A stretch of 64,000 nucleotides of DNA from Mesorhabditis belari (lineage: Eukaryota > Nematoda > Chromadorea > Rhabditida > Rhabditidae): positions 1,665,001 to 1,729,000 of the forward strand of contig CAUEEP010000921.1 of NCBI GenBank assembly GCA_958450365.1. The letters run 5' to 3'. Both the position numbers and the translations under genes were made by a program. A model generated the notes under the pieces. That model saw only the letters and a program-made list of their open reading frames with translations. It was not told where the DNA came from and did not search any database. Positions within the stretch are counted from its first letter, which is position 1, and the number at the start of each line of letters is the position of its first letter. This document shows positions 21,260 through 33,166 of this stretch, piece by piece.

Positions 21260-21528
21260 ACCGTAAATACTGTAATAGTACCCCACCCCCATAATGACGG
21301 TGCGGAGGGTTGCGTAGTCTAGCTTTGGACGCGTTTTTCTCGACACTGGTTTATGCTACAATGCGCGCTTAGGTATCAAAAAATAGCTGAAATTCAGGGC
21401 TATTTTTTGATACCAAAGACGCATTTTTTTGAAAGTACGGGTGCTTTGAAAAAAATGAAATACTAAAAAACTTTTGCGACTACGCGACTGTACGAGGGGG
21501 GTGGGGTACTATTACAGTATTTACGGTA
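21260..21528. mobile_element. MITE with TACCGTAAATACTG terminal repeats
   Basis: Begins TACCGTAAATACTGTAATAG and ends with its complement; inverted ends extend ~30 bases including ACCCCACCCCC/GGGGGTGGGGT. The centre holds a second hairpin, GGTATCAAAAAATAGC with its complement (21372-21413). Related single ends flank the CCZ1-like fragments at 9953-9970 and 19683-19697. No ORF. Confidence 0.7.
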
Positions 21529-21960
21529 TGTATAACTCCGTCTGTTCGCTTCAACAAGCTCTGATATGCTAAAATTTCGATTCTACGCCCGAAAATTACC
21601 TAGAAAACAACTTTTTGAATGTAAATTGGTTTAAGACTAGCTTTTTTTTCTAAACCCGAAAAAAGGTGCGCATTTGTTCTATTTCCGTGCTTTTTTTTTT
21701 ATGAATTTCTATCCGCTTTTCGATGTCTTTTATTTTATTATCTAGTTCTTTTTTTTCACCTGTACCTTGTTTTTGGCTTATTTTTAAGGAAACCCTTTCA
21801 AAGTCACGCGGGGGATAGAATTCGTGACGAAATTTGCATAGATTTGGTCATTCACTCAAAAAAATTTGGTCTCCTTTTCACTTATAGATTTTTTTATTCA
21901 CTCTTTTTTTGTATAATTGATGAATTGGAGGATTGGGAAATGAAACAAGACCATTTTATG
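21529..21960. other. No gene recognised
   Basis: T-rich unassigned sequence. 'aaacccg-aaaaaggtgcgcat' at 21650-21675 echoes the 'gcgcacccggcc' motifs around 21050-21100. Confidence 0.3.
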
Positions 21961-21961
21961 T

Positions 21962-22165
21962 TGGGCAGAGCACCTGTTCTGTAGCCTTGACTACCTCCAT
22001 GACAGAAAGCGAATCCATCGAGACATCAAAACAAGTAGCTTTCAAAATTTGATTAACAAACTAAAAGCTTTAGTGTTCTAGTAAACAATGACTTCGCCCT
22101 AAATCTCGGCGACTTCGGCTTGGTGAAAGAGGTGGCAAAGACGGTGACCGGCTCCTACCAGGGTT
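21962..22165 (+). pseudogene. Protein kinase fragment, copy 2
   Basis: Catalytic-loop exon about 21964-22034 (LDYLHDRKRIHRDIKT, intact HRD-I-K) and DFG exon about 22080-22162 (LGDFGLVKEVAKTVTGSYQG), separated by a short intron ending in CTAG. Hinge and N-lobe exons seen in the 6371-6830 copy are missing, and the C-lobe is absent. It faces family U copy 4 tail to tail. Confidence 0.65.
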
Positions 22166-22254
22166 GTAGATTTTTTGTTTGTTTTTTTCCTGTTTTACTG
22201 GGGTTTACCAAAAAATTTAACCGTGGCACCAAAAGCAAAAAAAAATTGACCAAA

Positions 22255-23735
22255 GAAACAAAGTCGCTCGGCTTCTTCCATACTTTGTCGACACGTCGCC
22301 TCATCCAAGCTTTCCGTTGCCAAAGATCGATCATCATCACCCAACTAAATGTAAATATGAGTAGAAAGTTTCAAAATGTTAGTTAACTAGTGAATGTCTT
22401 AAAGAACTTACTTTCACGTTATCGACTCATCGATTGTAAAATTCGCTATTTCCGAGTTCACTTTATCGCTGTTCAATGACTTTTTACGTGCTAGAAATAG
22501 CAAATTACAAATACTCACTCAAATTTTCAAATGTCAAAACGTTTCCAAGTATCACAAAACAACATACTTTCAGCCAGAATCGTTTTTGCTTCGTTGTTCA
22601 ACGCGTCCTAGGTGGGCTTTAGACGTGGGCTTTGCTTGATGTCCTTTTGCGGGTTCAGCATCCAATCTGAAACCAAATAAATTATGTGACCTTTTCATGA
22701 TAATTTAGCTAAATACCATTCATTTGTTGCAGTTCATCTTTAGTTGTTTCGGGGAACTCGGTAGCTCCCGAAACGGCCGATATCGTAGAAAATCTAGTTG
22801 GATCAAAATTTTCTGCTTCATCCTCACAATTTTAAGCAAACCACTAAGATCTTCAGGATTAACAGGCTGCTCCCAGTTGCTGAAACATCTCCACGTGTGT
22901 TGATTCTAAATAAGAAGTTTTCGAAACATTAAAACGACGACACATTACCGTTTCCATCGTTCCTCCAAATCTCGATCTCGATTTCGATCATAGGCCATCC
23001 GCAGTAGCCCGTCAATTGTCGAGCTTTCCACGGGCTCGTCGGACTTGCTGTTGAACCACTGAAATTTCTAAAATGAAGATACAAACTTAGAACTTACAAC
23101 GCGCGGGTTCCTAACCAATTCCATCTCACACCCACTCAACGCCGCCAACGTGCCTCAATCTATAGAAGTTATTAGATAATATGCAAAATACCATATTGCT
23201 GACTTTAACCGAGTTTAAACCCACTGCAGCTGCACACTATTCTTCCCTAGTTGCATTTGTATCACTAATTGTCAAAGATAAAATCACGATTTTGGTTGAG
23301 TTTCAAATCAAAATCGACACTTTTTATCGCAACGTCTTTAGATGTAACTTGATCTTGGAAATTTTCAAACAATCCGAAAAAGTTACGAGACATTTGTTCA
23401 TTTACATCGCATAAAAGTTGAAACTTTCAAAACCTTTGAACTTAACCGCATTGACTAAACACTAAAACTGGACGTGTTAATGTCAATTTGTGGTTTTGTG
23501 GATTTCAGTGAAATCTTATTACAATTTACCGATTATCGCAGTAGATCGAACATTTTCTTTTCGAAAGTTCAATGATTTCAAACAATTACAAGTCAATTCC
23601 CGACATCAAAAATCAATTCCACAACAATGTTTACCTGGTATTTTCCGAGAAGATCCAGCTTTCTCACATTGAGATTGCAGCCGGGATTCTTTTGAGCGGG
23701 AGAGCGCCGTTACTTTCTAGAAGACGGAGAAGAGA
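22255..23735 (-). pseudogene. Family U gene, copy 4
   Basis: Minus strand. Exon 2 (23058-22949) is intact and reads WFNSKSDEP, STIDGLLRMAYDRNRDRD and EERWKR. Exon 3 (about 22884-22724) has a small deletion after MKQ that shifts the frame. Exons 4-6 follow down to about 22260. Exon 1 (about 23735-23638) is truncated at its 5' side, losing the start. Intron 1 holds the 'cagctgcagtgggtttaaac' region shared with the 26.5 and 34.7 kb copies. Confidence 0.55.
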
Positions 23736-24122
23736 AGACACGGGATTATTGTAGCTGACCGCCAATGAGCACTAGAGAAGGTTACCGCAATCTCTGCAAA
23801 AAGTTACAACATAAATCTGTAATGGGATCATAACCAGTTAGGAGCGAACTAGACCCGAGCCAGGAGATATATCAACACTTTATTCATGTAAGCATGAAAA
23901 ATTGACAACGGAATATGCCTAATTGACAAATGGACACACAGTAAACTCATTGGACACAAGAAGAGAAAAATTGTAGAGCCTGAAGGATAAATTAATTCTA
24001 TTCTGTTCAAATTCAATGACTATCTGCCTAATTCAGATTCAATGTAGAGCCTGAAGAATAAATAATTCTATTATGTTCAAAAACGATCATATTTGGTTGA
24101 AAAGGTAACAAAAAGTACCAAC
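23736..24122. other. Inverted spacer repeat
   Basis: F-box/family U spacer inverted, with a partial duplication of 'gagcctgaag-ataaatt-attct' at 23975-24005 and 24045-24075. No gene. Confidence 0.45.
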
Positions 24123-24299
24123 AGATTGTTTCAGTGGGAAGGCATGTAGAAGGCCAAAAACTGAAGACCTAAACGCGTTGAACAAAACGGGTTAAACAGG
24201 TAGATGCAATTCGTTGTTGGGTCAATTCGGCGGCGGAAACACAAACTATTTTTACCGAAACCACAACCCTTAAAAAGGTCTTTTGCACAAGAAACATAC
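24123..24299 (-). pseudogene. F-box C-terminal fragment
   Basis: Complement of the family C-terminus: RRIDPT-type tail and about 25 codons upstream. It is cut at 24299 where the transposon-like ORF segment begins. Confidence 0.65.
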
Positions 24300-24668
24300 A
24301 CTGGTGGTCATATGTATTGTCATCTCGCCGCAGAAAATCTTCTATTTCTGGATCGGGTGATTTGAGGCAAGTCTCCAGTGATTTCAAAGTTCTTTTCGGA
24401 TCTTGATGTCGATCAATTTTTTTCCATCGATCACCAAAAAGGTTAAGTCACCGCCCAAAAAGATAGACACGTTTAATGGCGATGACTCGTCCAATAATGT
24501 TGACAACTTTTGCAACGTTTCATTGTTGTCGTAACTAAACCTTACTGCCAGTATGAGATGATTATAGGATGATTGAGCCTTATCACTTTTATCTGGAAGC
24601 ATCGAGACGACGTCGATAAGCCTTGAAAACCATTTGGTGTATGTGTGGGATACGATACCGTACCCCAC
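24300..24668 (-). pseudogene. Transposon-related ORF fragment, copy 2
   Basis: Minus-strand frame from 24668 reads SRLIDVVSMLPDKSDKAQSS, FSYDNNETLQKLSTLLDESS and VSIFLGGDLTFLVIDGKK. The GGD-FL motif is typical of a widespread nucleic-acid-element protein family that I cannot name precisely. The frame shifts in an A-run near 24425, after which LKSLETCLKSPDPE continues in another frame. It stands at the start of the composite block leading to F-box copy 3. Confidence 0.45.
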
Positions 24669-25090
24669 ACAAAAATTCCCCTTCTGCCATTCTTTTCATT
24701 TTTTGGCATTCCATGATGTTGTTCATTCTTCATTTTTCAGCATGAATGTTATCCGGCTTTTATGCCGAGTCACACTAATTTTTCTTCCCTCTTCGTGAAA
24801 TCTATTATGTTTTTGTAGCACTTTTTTTAACTACTCTCTCTTCCCTCGTTCGTTCCCTCCTTATCTACGTTTGATCGCTTCTAATTTCATTTTTGCACAT
24901 TTTTCGTTGGTTTTATGGTTTATTGGAGTCAATTTTAGTATCAGATACAATTTGTTGGATTTCTTGATATGATTTCTACTGAAAACTGGTTACCGCTCTA
25001 GATTAAACTAAAAAAGTGGTTTTTGGTGACAAAAGTGACTTCAGTAAATCATACAAATTTCAATTCCAATGACCTCTTTTTATTTTCAGA
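24669..25090 (+). other. Block upstream region with the CstF-50 fragment deleted
   Basis: At about 24860-24870 the sequence jumps from the part that precedes CstF-50 in other blocks ('cgttcgttccctcctt') to the part that follows it ('atctacgtttgatcgcttc'). The CstF-50 piece is therefore deleted here. Confidence 0.55.
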
Positions 25091-25097
25091 TACGAGA

Positions 25098-26175
25098 ATG
25101 CCGGTTGTAACGCGTGCACAAAAACGAAAGCTAGAACCGGGACCGAAGAAGTTTCAAGATTTACCTCTGGAGCTGGTTGAGAAGATCGCACACCATCTCG
25201 ATGTGGAAGACGTGGTGAAATTGATGATGGTGAACAAGAGGCTCTACGCGAGCTATGCAATGGATCAATCAATCGTTTTCGGAAAGCACGTCGCTACAAT
25301 TGAACTCGCAGACTGTCCACGATACAGCGCACCCCAAGGTTGGATCAAGAAGTTCGTCGATTCTCCGGACCTTGAACTGGATGCAACTCTTCTTCCTTTC
25401 GTCAAACGGATTGATTCATGCGACAAGTTGGACATCTCTCTCGGAGTCAAATCGACCTGTTGGATGCTCCTGGGCCAGTTGAAATTCGTGAACCAACTCG
25501 AGTTCTATGGTTGCAGGAAGAAAGTTTGCCGGAAGTTCCTCACCAATTTTTGTGGATAGGTCAAAAAGCACGCACTACTGACCATCAAACCATTTGAACA
25601 AGATCAAGAAGTAAAAGAGCAACTCGGCAAATTCATCGAAAACCAATTGAACGGATGCGAAGAGATCGATCTAGATTGCCACTTCGAGGATTGCTTCCAC
25701 TTCTACCACGAGGCCATGATGAAAACGCGAGTCAAAATGATTGTAATTGACTGGACCTCTCCCGAAGAATTTGAACAAATCGTCGGCTGCATTGTCAATC
25801 GAGGAGTTCCAAGTAAGAATTCTGAAGCCGTGACTTTTGTTCTGACCGAAGCGGAAGAGGTTCGGGCCCAGGTCGTTGAAATTCTTTCACAAAAGCACGA
25901 TCTTGAACGAATCAATGACGGCGAAAATCACTCGGCACTCGTTTCTCGTGCAAACGACTTTTTTAAGGGTTGTAGGTTCGACCACATTCGACGCCAAATT
26001 TGGGGCCGAGACGACCGCAAGCATGACTGATCTTGAGAGTCTTTTTTTCGATGAAAATAGTTTGTGTTTCCGCCGCCGAATCGACCCAACAACGAGTTGC
26101 ATCTACCTGTTTAACCCGTTTTGTTTAACGCGTTCAGGTCTTCAGTTTTTGGCCTTCTACATGCCTTCCCAATGA
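25098..26175 (+). pseudogene. F-box gene, copy 3 (nonsense plus frameshift)
   Basis: Starts at ATG 25098 after the usual acceptor. The N-terminal 153 codons are open with an intact F-box (DLPLELVEKIAHHLDVEDVV). A TAG at 25557-25559 replaces the Ser codon in NFCGSVKKH (GGATCGGTC in other copies, GGATAGGTC here). The frame continues beyond it to 26030 (ORF 25647-26030), after which a frameshift moves the RRIDPTTSC...FYMPSQ end into another frame ending at 26175. The truncated 153-residue product would keep the F-box but lose the recognition region. Confidence 0.8.
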
Positions 26176-26520
26176 AACAATTATTTGTTGATGCTTTTTG
26201 CTACCTTTTCAACCAAATATTATCGTTTTTGAACAGAATAGAATTAATTTATTCTTCAGGCTCTACAATTTTTCTCTTCCTGTGTCGAATGAGTTTACTG
26301 TGTGTCCATTTGTCATTTAAACATGTTCCGTTGTTGCTTTTTCATGCTTACATGAATAAAGTATTGATATATCTCCTGGCTCCTGGGTCTAGTTCGCTAC
26401 TAACTGGTTATGATACCAGTACAGATTTATGTTGATTTATTTTCCCGAGATTACCGTAACTCTCTCTCGTACTTCTTGTCAGTCAGCTACAATAATCCCT
26501 GACGAACTAAAATCCTACAA
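26176..26520 (+). other. Spacer after F-box copy 3, shortened
   Basis: F-box 3' flank followed by the AATAAA spacer (AATAAA at 26356). No gene. Confidence 0.5.
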
Positions 26521-26523
26521 GAC

Positions 26524-27975
26524 TTGGTTGAGCTAAACAATTTTCGTTTAGATCCAACTCCATCACCACCCGGCTCTTCTCTGATGTGTTCCAGAAAGAA
26601 GCGGCGCTCTCCCTCTCTCTTAAAAGAATCCCGGCTGCAATCTCAATCAGAAGACGCTGGATCTTCTCGAAAAATACCAGGTAAACATTGTTGTGCAATT
26701 AATTTTTGATGCCGGGAATTGACTTGTAATTGTTTGAAATGATTGAACTTTCGAAAAGAAAATGTTTGATCTACTGGGATAATCGGTAAATTATAATAAG
26801 CTTTCACTGAAATTGAAAAAAAGCAAGTTTGAAATTTACTTTTTTGTAAACATTAACACGTCCAGTTTTAGTGTTTAATCAGTACGGTTAAGTTCAAAGG
26901 TTTTGAAAGTTTCAACTTTTATGGGATCTAAATGATCCCATAAAATTAGTGACCCAAATGCAACTAGGGAAGAATAGTGTGCAGCTGCAGTGGGTTTAAA
27001 CTCGGTTAAAGTCAGCAATATGGTATTTTGCATATTATCTAATAACTTCTATAGATTGAGGCACGTTGGCGGCGTTGAGTGGGTGTGAGATGGAATTGGT
27101 TAGGAACCCGCGCGTTGTAAGTTCTAAGTTTGTATCTTCATTTTAGAAATTTCAGTGGTTCAACAGCAAGTCCGACGAGCCGGTGGGAGGCTCGACAGTT
27201 GACGGACTACTGCTAATGGCCTATGATCGAATCGAAGTGAATCGGGATCGAGACTTGGAGGAACGATTGAAACAGTAATTTGCGGTCGTTTTAATGGTTT
27301 TGGAATTTTCTTATTTAGAATCAAAACACGTGGAGACGATTCAGCAACTGGGGACCAGCCTGTTGATTCTGAAGATTCGAAGTGGTTTGCTTAAAATTTT
27401 GAGGATGAAGCAGGAAATTTTGGATGATGCAACTAGATTTTCTACGATATCGGCCCTTTCAGCAGCTACAGAGGTCTCCGAAACAACTAAAGATGAACTG
27501 CAACAAACCAATGGTATTTAGCTAAAGTGCTATAAAAAACCCACATAATTTATTTGGTTTCAGATTTGATGCTGAAAGCGCGAAAGACATCAAGCGAAGC
27601 GCACGTCTAAAGCCCACCTAGGACGCGTTGAACAACGAAGCAAAAACGATTCTGGCTGAAAGTATGTTGTTTTGTGATACTTGGAAACGTTTTGACATTT
27701 GAAAATTTGAGTGAGTATTGGTAATTTGCTATTTCTAGCACGTAAAAAGTCATTGAACATCGATAAAGTGAACTCCGAAATAGCGAATTTTACAATCGAC
27801 GAGTCGATAACGTGAAAGTAAGTTCTTTAAGACATTCACTAGTTAACTAACATTTTGAAACTTTTTACTCATATATTACATTTAGTTGGGTGATGATGAT
27901 CGATCTTCGGCAAGGGAAAGGTTGAATGAGGCGACGTTAGACAAATTATGGAAGAAGCCGAGCGACTTTGTTTTT
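26524..27975 (+). pseudogene. Family U gene, copy 5 (all exons present, damaged)
   Basis: Exon 1 26524-26681 with ATG changed to GTT; exon 2 27156-27274 (WFNSKSDEPVGGSTVDGLLL); exon 3 27345 to about 27512 carries an extra base (CAACTGGGGACC against CAACTGGGAGC), giving an early stop; exon 4 begins about 27565; exon 5 about 27739; exon 6 about 27887-27965. Introns are present, so the duplication was DNA-mediated. Longest intact exon order of the family in this window. Confidence 0.55.
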
Positions 27976-28629
27976 TGGGTTTTACTGGAATTTTTTGTTC
28001 AATTTTTTTTGGGTACCGCGGTTAAATTTTTTTTTGTTGTTTTGTTTACCTGGTATTTTTCGAGAAGATCGATTCTAGGCCTTCTACATGCCTTCCGAAT
28101 GAAACAATTATTTGTTGGTGCTTTATGTTAACTTTTCAACCAAATTTTATCGTTTTTGATGTACTTTACGGGGCCTTAATCTCTTTTGAACCTTTACTCG
28201 ATCGTAGACTCCTTAACGATCTCTGCTTTGCCCATCATATTCTTAATTCCTCTATTTCCCATCCTAAACTCAAGTCACTTCTGATTTTATCAAAAACGCA
28301 AAAAGGTCAGGGATTATTGTAGCTGACTGACAATGAGTACTAGGGAAAGTTACCGTAATCTGTGGAAAAAGTTACAACATAAGTCTGCAATGGTATCGAA
28401 CCAGTTAGTAGCGAACTAGACCCAGGAGCCAGGAGATATATCAACACTTTATTCATGTAAGCATGAAAAAGTGACAACGGAACATGTTTAATTGACAAAT
28501 GGACACACAGTAAACTCATTGAACACAAGAAGAGAAAAATTGTAGATACTGAAGAATAAATTAATTCTTTGCTTTTCAAAAACGATATTATTTGGTTAAA
28601 AGAGTAACAGAAAGCACAATAATTTTTGT
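27976..28629. other. Mixed spacer fragments
   Basis: A piece of family U exon 1 end ('tacctggtatttttcgagaagatc', about 28048-28071), F-box 3' flank (28075-28180) and an inverted spacer (28300-28600) are joined in a non-ancestral order. No intact gene. Confidence 0.45.
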
Positions 28630-29120
28630 GAAGCGGTGAAACAATTCGAGTGGTCGCTTTGGGCAACGATTATCATCTTGAGTGCTACTCTTGTGAGGTA
28701 AAATTGTTAAAAATTTAAATCCAAATTCATTGTATTGAAGATTTTAAAGCTTATTCTAGACTGAATATCTTATAAATATTTCAGAAAATACTTTAACTTT
28801 TATGGTGAGTTTGAAAAGCGAGATTTCAGGAATCTATCGGTCAAATTTTACGTTCAAACTATTTCTATTAGTTCTTTAAGTTGATGGGTGAGAATTTCAG
28901 CTCTGTGATGTGCTTTGTGCTCAAATTTGTAAACCCCATCCTTCCTCGCGCCATGGATTCACCATTTTTCTTGTAAACCAAGGGAAATGATGAATTCCGT
29001 GCACGAGGAAGGATGGGTTTACAAATTTGAGCACAAGATACAGCAATTTTCCTCATTACAACCTTTCAGGGCTGCAAAAAGCAATTGGGTGACGATTACA
29101 ATGAACGATGTCATCCGTTA
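28630..29120 (+). pseudogene. Zyxin LIM3 fragment on the plus strand
   Basis: 28630-28697 matches the zyxin exon encoding [19 protein letters not shown] with its GT donor. 29070-29120 matches the start of the last exon ([16 protein letters not shown]) and is cut short. The intron between carries the same inverted repeat as the parent gene at 55678-55798. The parent is on the minus strand at 55517-63982, so this is an inverted, truncated copy. Confidence 0.8.
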
Positions 29121-31150
29121 CGAAGGGGGGAGAAAAATTAGTGGGACTCGGCATAAAAGCCGGATAACATTCATGCTGAAAAATGAATAATGAACAATAT
29201 CATGGAATGCCAAAAAATGAAAAGAAAGGCAGAAGTGAAAAAGTGAGAAGGCTCAATCGTCCTATAATCATCTCATACTGGGAGTATGGTTTAGTTACGA
29301 TAACAATTAAACGTTGCAAAAGTTCTCAACATTATTGGACGAGTCATCGCCATTAAAATTTCTGCATAGATTTGGGCTGGCTTAAGCTTAGGCCTTGGCC
29401 CCGCGCGCCCAAATCCGCGCAGAAAGTAGCAGCCGGATTTTTCATTTGTAAGAAAATGTATTTCCGCTTAGACTGTGATCGATGAGCCGCTCCGCCCCTC
29501 CACATCCGCGCGAAATGGCGTTTTCTATCCGTTTTCCGTGTTTGAGTATCCATTCGACGCAGAAAGATGTCCTGTATTGAACAGTGAAAAAATTTAAAAA
29601 ATTCCGTTTGATACAATTTTTTAAAATCGCACTTTATCAAAAAAAACGGTAATTTTACACAGAGAGGGCAGGACTCCCGGACCCCTGACGGACTCACCTA
29701 ATTTATAAGGCCAAGTCTCGCAGATGGTGGGCAGACACAAAAATCTTCCAACTTACTTCTATACACCTATACTCTACGAGCATTTTGGTGTCAAGAACAT
29801 AAAAATTGGGCCACGTAGAAAAAATTAGTAGCATTTTGAAGTTGAACATGATATTTGTCGACTTTCTGCGCGTTAAACTTGGGATACCGTAACCCAGCTA
29901 ACCCAAAAAGCCTCAAAGTATAAAAGGCCGCCGTTTATTCATTCGTTTCACTTTTTGTCGTGTTTTTTTAAAACTGTGGATACAAATTTTGGATCAACGC
30001 TTTGGTAAGCTTTTTTAAAATTGTTTTCTCGGCTTTGTTTTGTCGCTGTTTTAGTCACCACCACCACTGCAAGACTGAAGAAAAAGGCGAAAGGCAACGA
30101 CAAGCACATGTTTAATTGTTTAATTGTTTTGCAGCATTTCACTGTTACACTGCTACACAATGATTGAATGACTTGAAGTTGTGCAAATGCCAATTTTAGT
30201 ACAAACTTTAAATCGAAACCTCCAGCTTTTATTTCTTTTCAAAAGGTGCTGTACTATTTTTTCAATCCCCTCCTAGACTGCCATACTATTAGGGAGAGCA
30301 CGGTAAAACACTTTGAATACTAACCTCAGAAAACTTTTGCATTCTCTCCAGGTAAAATGAGTTTTGATTTAAGGTGGTAATTTGGATTTGATTAGTTAAC
30401 CAAGCGTTTAAAAGGCATTGTGTCAGCTTTGTGAAAGGAAATTGACACACTGCAGAAAAAAATCCACAACTACTCTATCAATTCAACAAAAAAAATCACA
30501 GAAAAACTAAACTATCAGCCTACGAACGCAGGCCGAATCGTCTCGCCAACGATTTAATGAATCCTTAAGCTTTCGTAGGCTTTTATCGACATCTATCTCA
30601 CCAATACTGTAAATTTTGCATTAAATTACAGAAAAAAATAACAAAAATGGCACCTGGTTTTTATTTGTTTCGATTCCATCCAAAGTTTTGCATGTTTCTT
30701 TTCCACATGATTTTTAATGGCACTGGTTCATAAAAAAAGTTCAAAACCAAAAGAAAATAATGAATTACCTGTTGCGACATTGTTACACCGTTGCGACCTA
30801 AATTTATGATAAAAAAAATTGAACAAACACTTTGTGAATAGAACAAAATAAAGTCCAAATAAAATAGTGAAACATTAATGGCGTGGCATTTCAACTTTGG
30901 GAATCAGCTTCGTTGTTTCTTTTAATTCATTGACATAATTGTCCTATGATCGAATGTAGTGATTCCAGCGCCTCTTCGCTCATGTTCGTTGTCCAAACAA
31001 TCGCCAAACAAAAGTAATCGTTTAGAAATTTTAGAATTTGCTTTAAAGCTTCAAGGTGCTTGTACCGATCAAGGGCAGTCAAGAGCTTTCATTTTGGAGA
31101 GAAGTTGTTCTAATTTATTGATAATTTCTTTTTTTTTCGGTGGAAGAAAG
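29121..31150. other. Unassigned segment, left arm
   Basis: Shared in inverted orientation with 43990-45420. No gene recognised. 29655-29700 holds a short unexpanded precursor of the 19-bp array at 45420-45790. Short ORFs around 29948-30193 and 30661-30894 are duplicated in the right arm but have low-complexity, intron-like composition. Confidence 0.4.
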
Positions 31151-31157
31151 TAACGGT

Positions 31158-31620
31158 TTAGTTGGACTTATAAGACTTTGAAAAGCCTAGTCGAGTGGAA
31201 AGTTCTTCGAATTTTTCCCGTGTCGATGCAATTTTTTCAGATTCGTCTTTCAAGGCTTTAAAAAGTGAAATTCCAAAACCCAATTTCAGGTGCAGAAGCG
31301 GCGGAATACACTGAGTCTGTTCAATCTTCCAAACATAAGGCTTCAATACACCTTTTCGCGTTTCTGGATCGGTTGATTTGAGGCAAGTCTCTAGTGATTT
31401 CAAAGTCCTTTTAGGATATTGATGCCGATCAATTTTTTTCGATCGATCATTAAAAAGGTTAAGTCACCGCCCAAAAAGATAGACACGTTTAATGGCGATG
31501 ACTCGTCCAATAATGTTGACAACTTTCGCAACGTTTCATGGTTATCGTAACTAAACCATACTGCCAGTATGGGATGATTATGGGACGATTGAGCCTTATC
31601 ATTTTATCTGGAAGCATCGA
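31158..31620 (-). pseudogene. Transposon-related ORF fragment, copy 3
   Basis: Longest copy. After the GGDLTFL-type motif (about 31470) an A-run at about 31433-31441 breaks the frame. The next frame (31403-31158) reads LKSLETCLKSTDPETRKG, then CIPPLLHLKLGFGISLFKAL and a charged helix ending FEELSTRLG. The PPLLHLKLG motif downstream of GGD-FL is an arrangement found in transposase-like proteins of several animal elements; tentative. Not functional as it stands. Confidence 0.45.
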
Positions 31621-32198
31621 CACGACGTCGATAAGCCTGGAAAAACATTTGGTGTATCTGTGGGATACGCTACCGTACCCCAGACAAAAATCCCCCTTCT
31701 GCCATTCTTTTCATTTTTTGGCATTCCATGATGTTGTTCATTCATCATTTTTCAGCATGAATGTTTTCCGGTCTCCCGCTAAGTGTTCTTCCCAATTCGT
31801 AAAATCTATTATGTTTTTGTAGCACTTTTTTTAACTACTCTCTCTCCCCTCGTTCGTTTCCTCCTTTTTATATTGTTTGTCCATGGTTTTTTGTTGTCTA
31901 ATTCGAGTTGACTGTCGTCAAACCATTTCAAAACTTCTTTCTTTGTATTCGGAAGTTAGATTCCTATTGACATGAGGTTTTAAAAGAGTGGCGCTAAAGC
32001 CTGGATGCGCGACCGTACCCCTGTCAAAAATCCCCCTTTTGCCATTCTTTTGATTTTCCTTTACGATGAAAAATGATTACTCCTCTGGATTAATGAAATA
32101 CAATTAAAATGACTATTACTCTAGATTGTATTGTTTTACTCCGTTTAAATCTTTTTATAATCGTTTGCTTTCTTTTCACATCATTTTTTAAATTTTAG

Positions 32199-32670
32199 AT
32201 CTCAAGGATGCGACCTGATATCGAGGACCGGGATTACATGTATAGATTGATGATCAGGTGAGCGAATCTTTTAGCGAATCTTTTTTATCTAATCTTTTAC
32301 TTTAGCCAACTCTTCTACGATGGACAGCAACAAATTGCACTCAGCTTGGCCTCGTCAATCGGTTGCTCAGCGAATCCGCCGGCTCCGTGCGACAAACTCT
32401 TCCGCCTCATCTCGATGGCCAAACAATTCGACGAGGCTGAACAACAGGACGAGGAAAATGGACTTCAGGTTCTTCTTGTTTGGTTTTTTTGAAGTGAAGT
32501 TTTTTAGTTTGATGCAAATTCGGCGGGACTTGCTTTGAAATTTGAGGCTGACATCGTGCCCGAATCGCCCGAGACGTGCATGTATGAGACGACTGCTCAC
32601 AAAACCTCTTGTCGATCTGCAGCTTTCAATTCTGATGGTGGGTTTTATTTTGGAGCAACTTTTGATCGAA
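32199..32670 (+). pseudogene. CstF-50 (cpf-1-like) 5' fragment, copy 3
   Basis: Exons 32199-32257 (ATG 32208), 32306-32468 and 32508 to about 32670, same structure as copy 1. Exon 3 has a small deletion after MYET relative to copy 1. The match ends after FNSDGG. Confidence 0.78.
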
Positions 32671-33166
32671 TTAAATTCGCAAGAAAGTCTTTGCTAAGAT
32701 TTGAACTGGAATTTCTTAAAAACGAGTTCACCAATTCAAGAACACTTTGTTCTACCATTTACAAGCCGTCTTTAAGAAATTAGTCGTAAAAAATAAGGGC
32801 AGCTTTCCTTTTAGGGATTTTTCAAAAAGTATGATTTTCCAGCGTAAATTCAGCTCAATCAGTTGAGTGCTTTTAAGGGCATCCTTGATTATTAATTTGA
32901 AAGGTTTAGGATATGAAGGATTTTTTGGATAAAACTTAGCTTTATCTACGTTTGATCGCTTCTCATTCGTTTTTGGTACATTTTTTGTTGGTTTTATGGT
33001 TTATTGGAGTCAATTTTAGTATCAGATACAATGTGTTGGATTTCTACTGAAAAATGGTTACTGCTCTAAATTAACCTAAAAAAAGTGTCTTTTGGTGACA
33101 AAAGTGACTTCGGTAAATCATACAAATTTCAATTCCAATGACCTCTTTTTATTTTCAGATACGAGA

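Noticed and set aside
29948..30193. Membrane-protein-like ORF shared with 44896-45123
   Set aside because: Shared only because the palindrome arms are homologous; no start context, domain or splice support.
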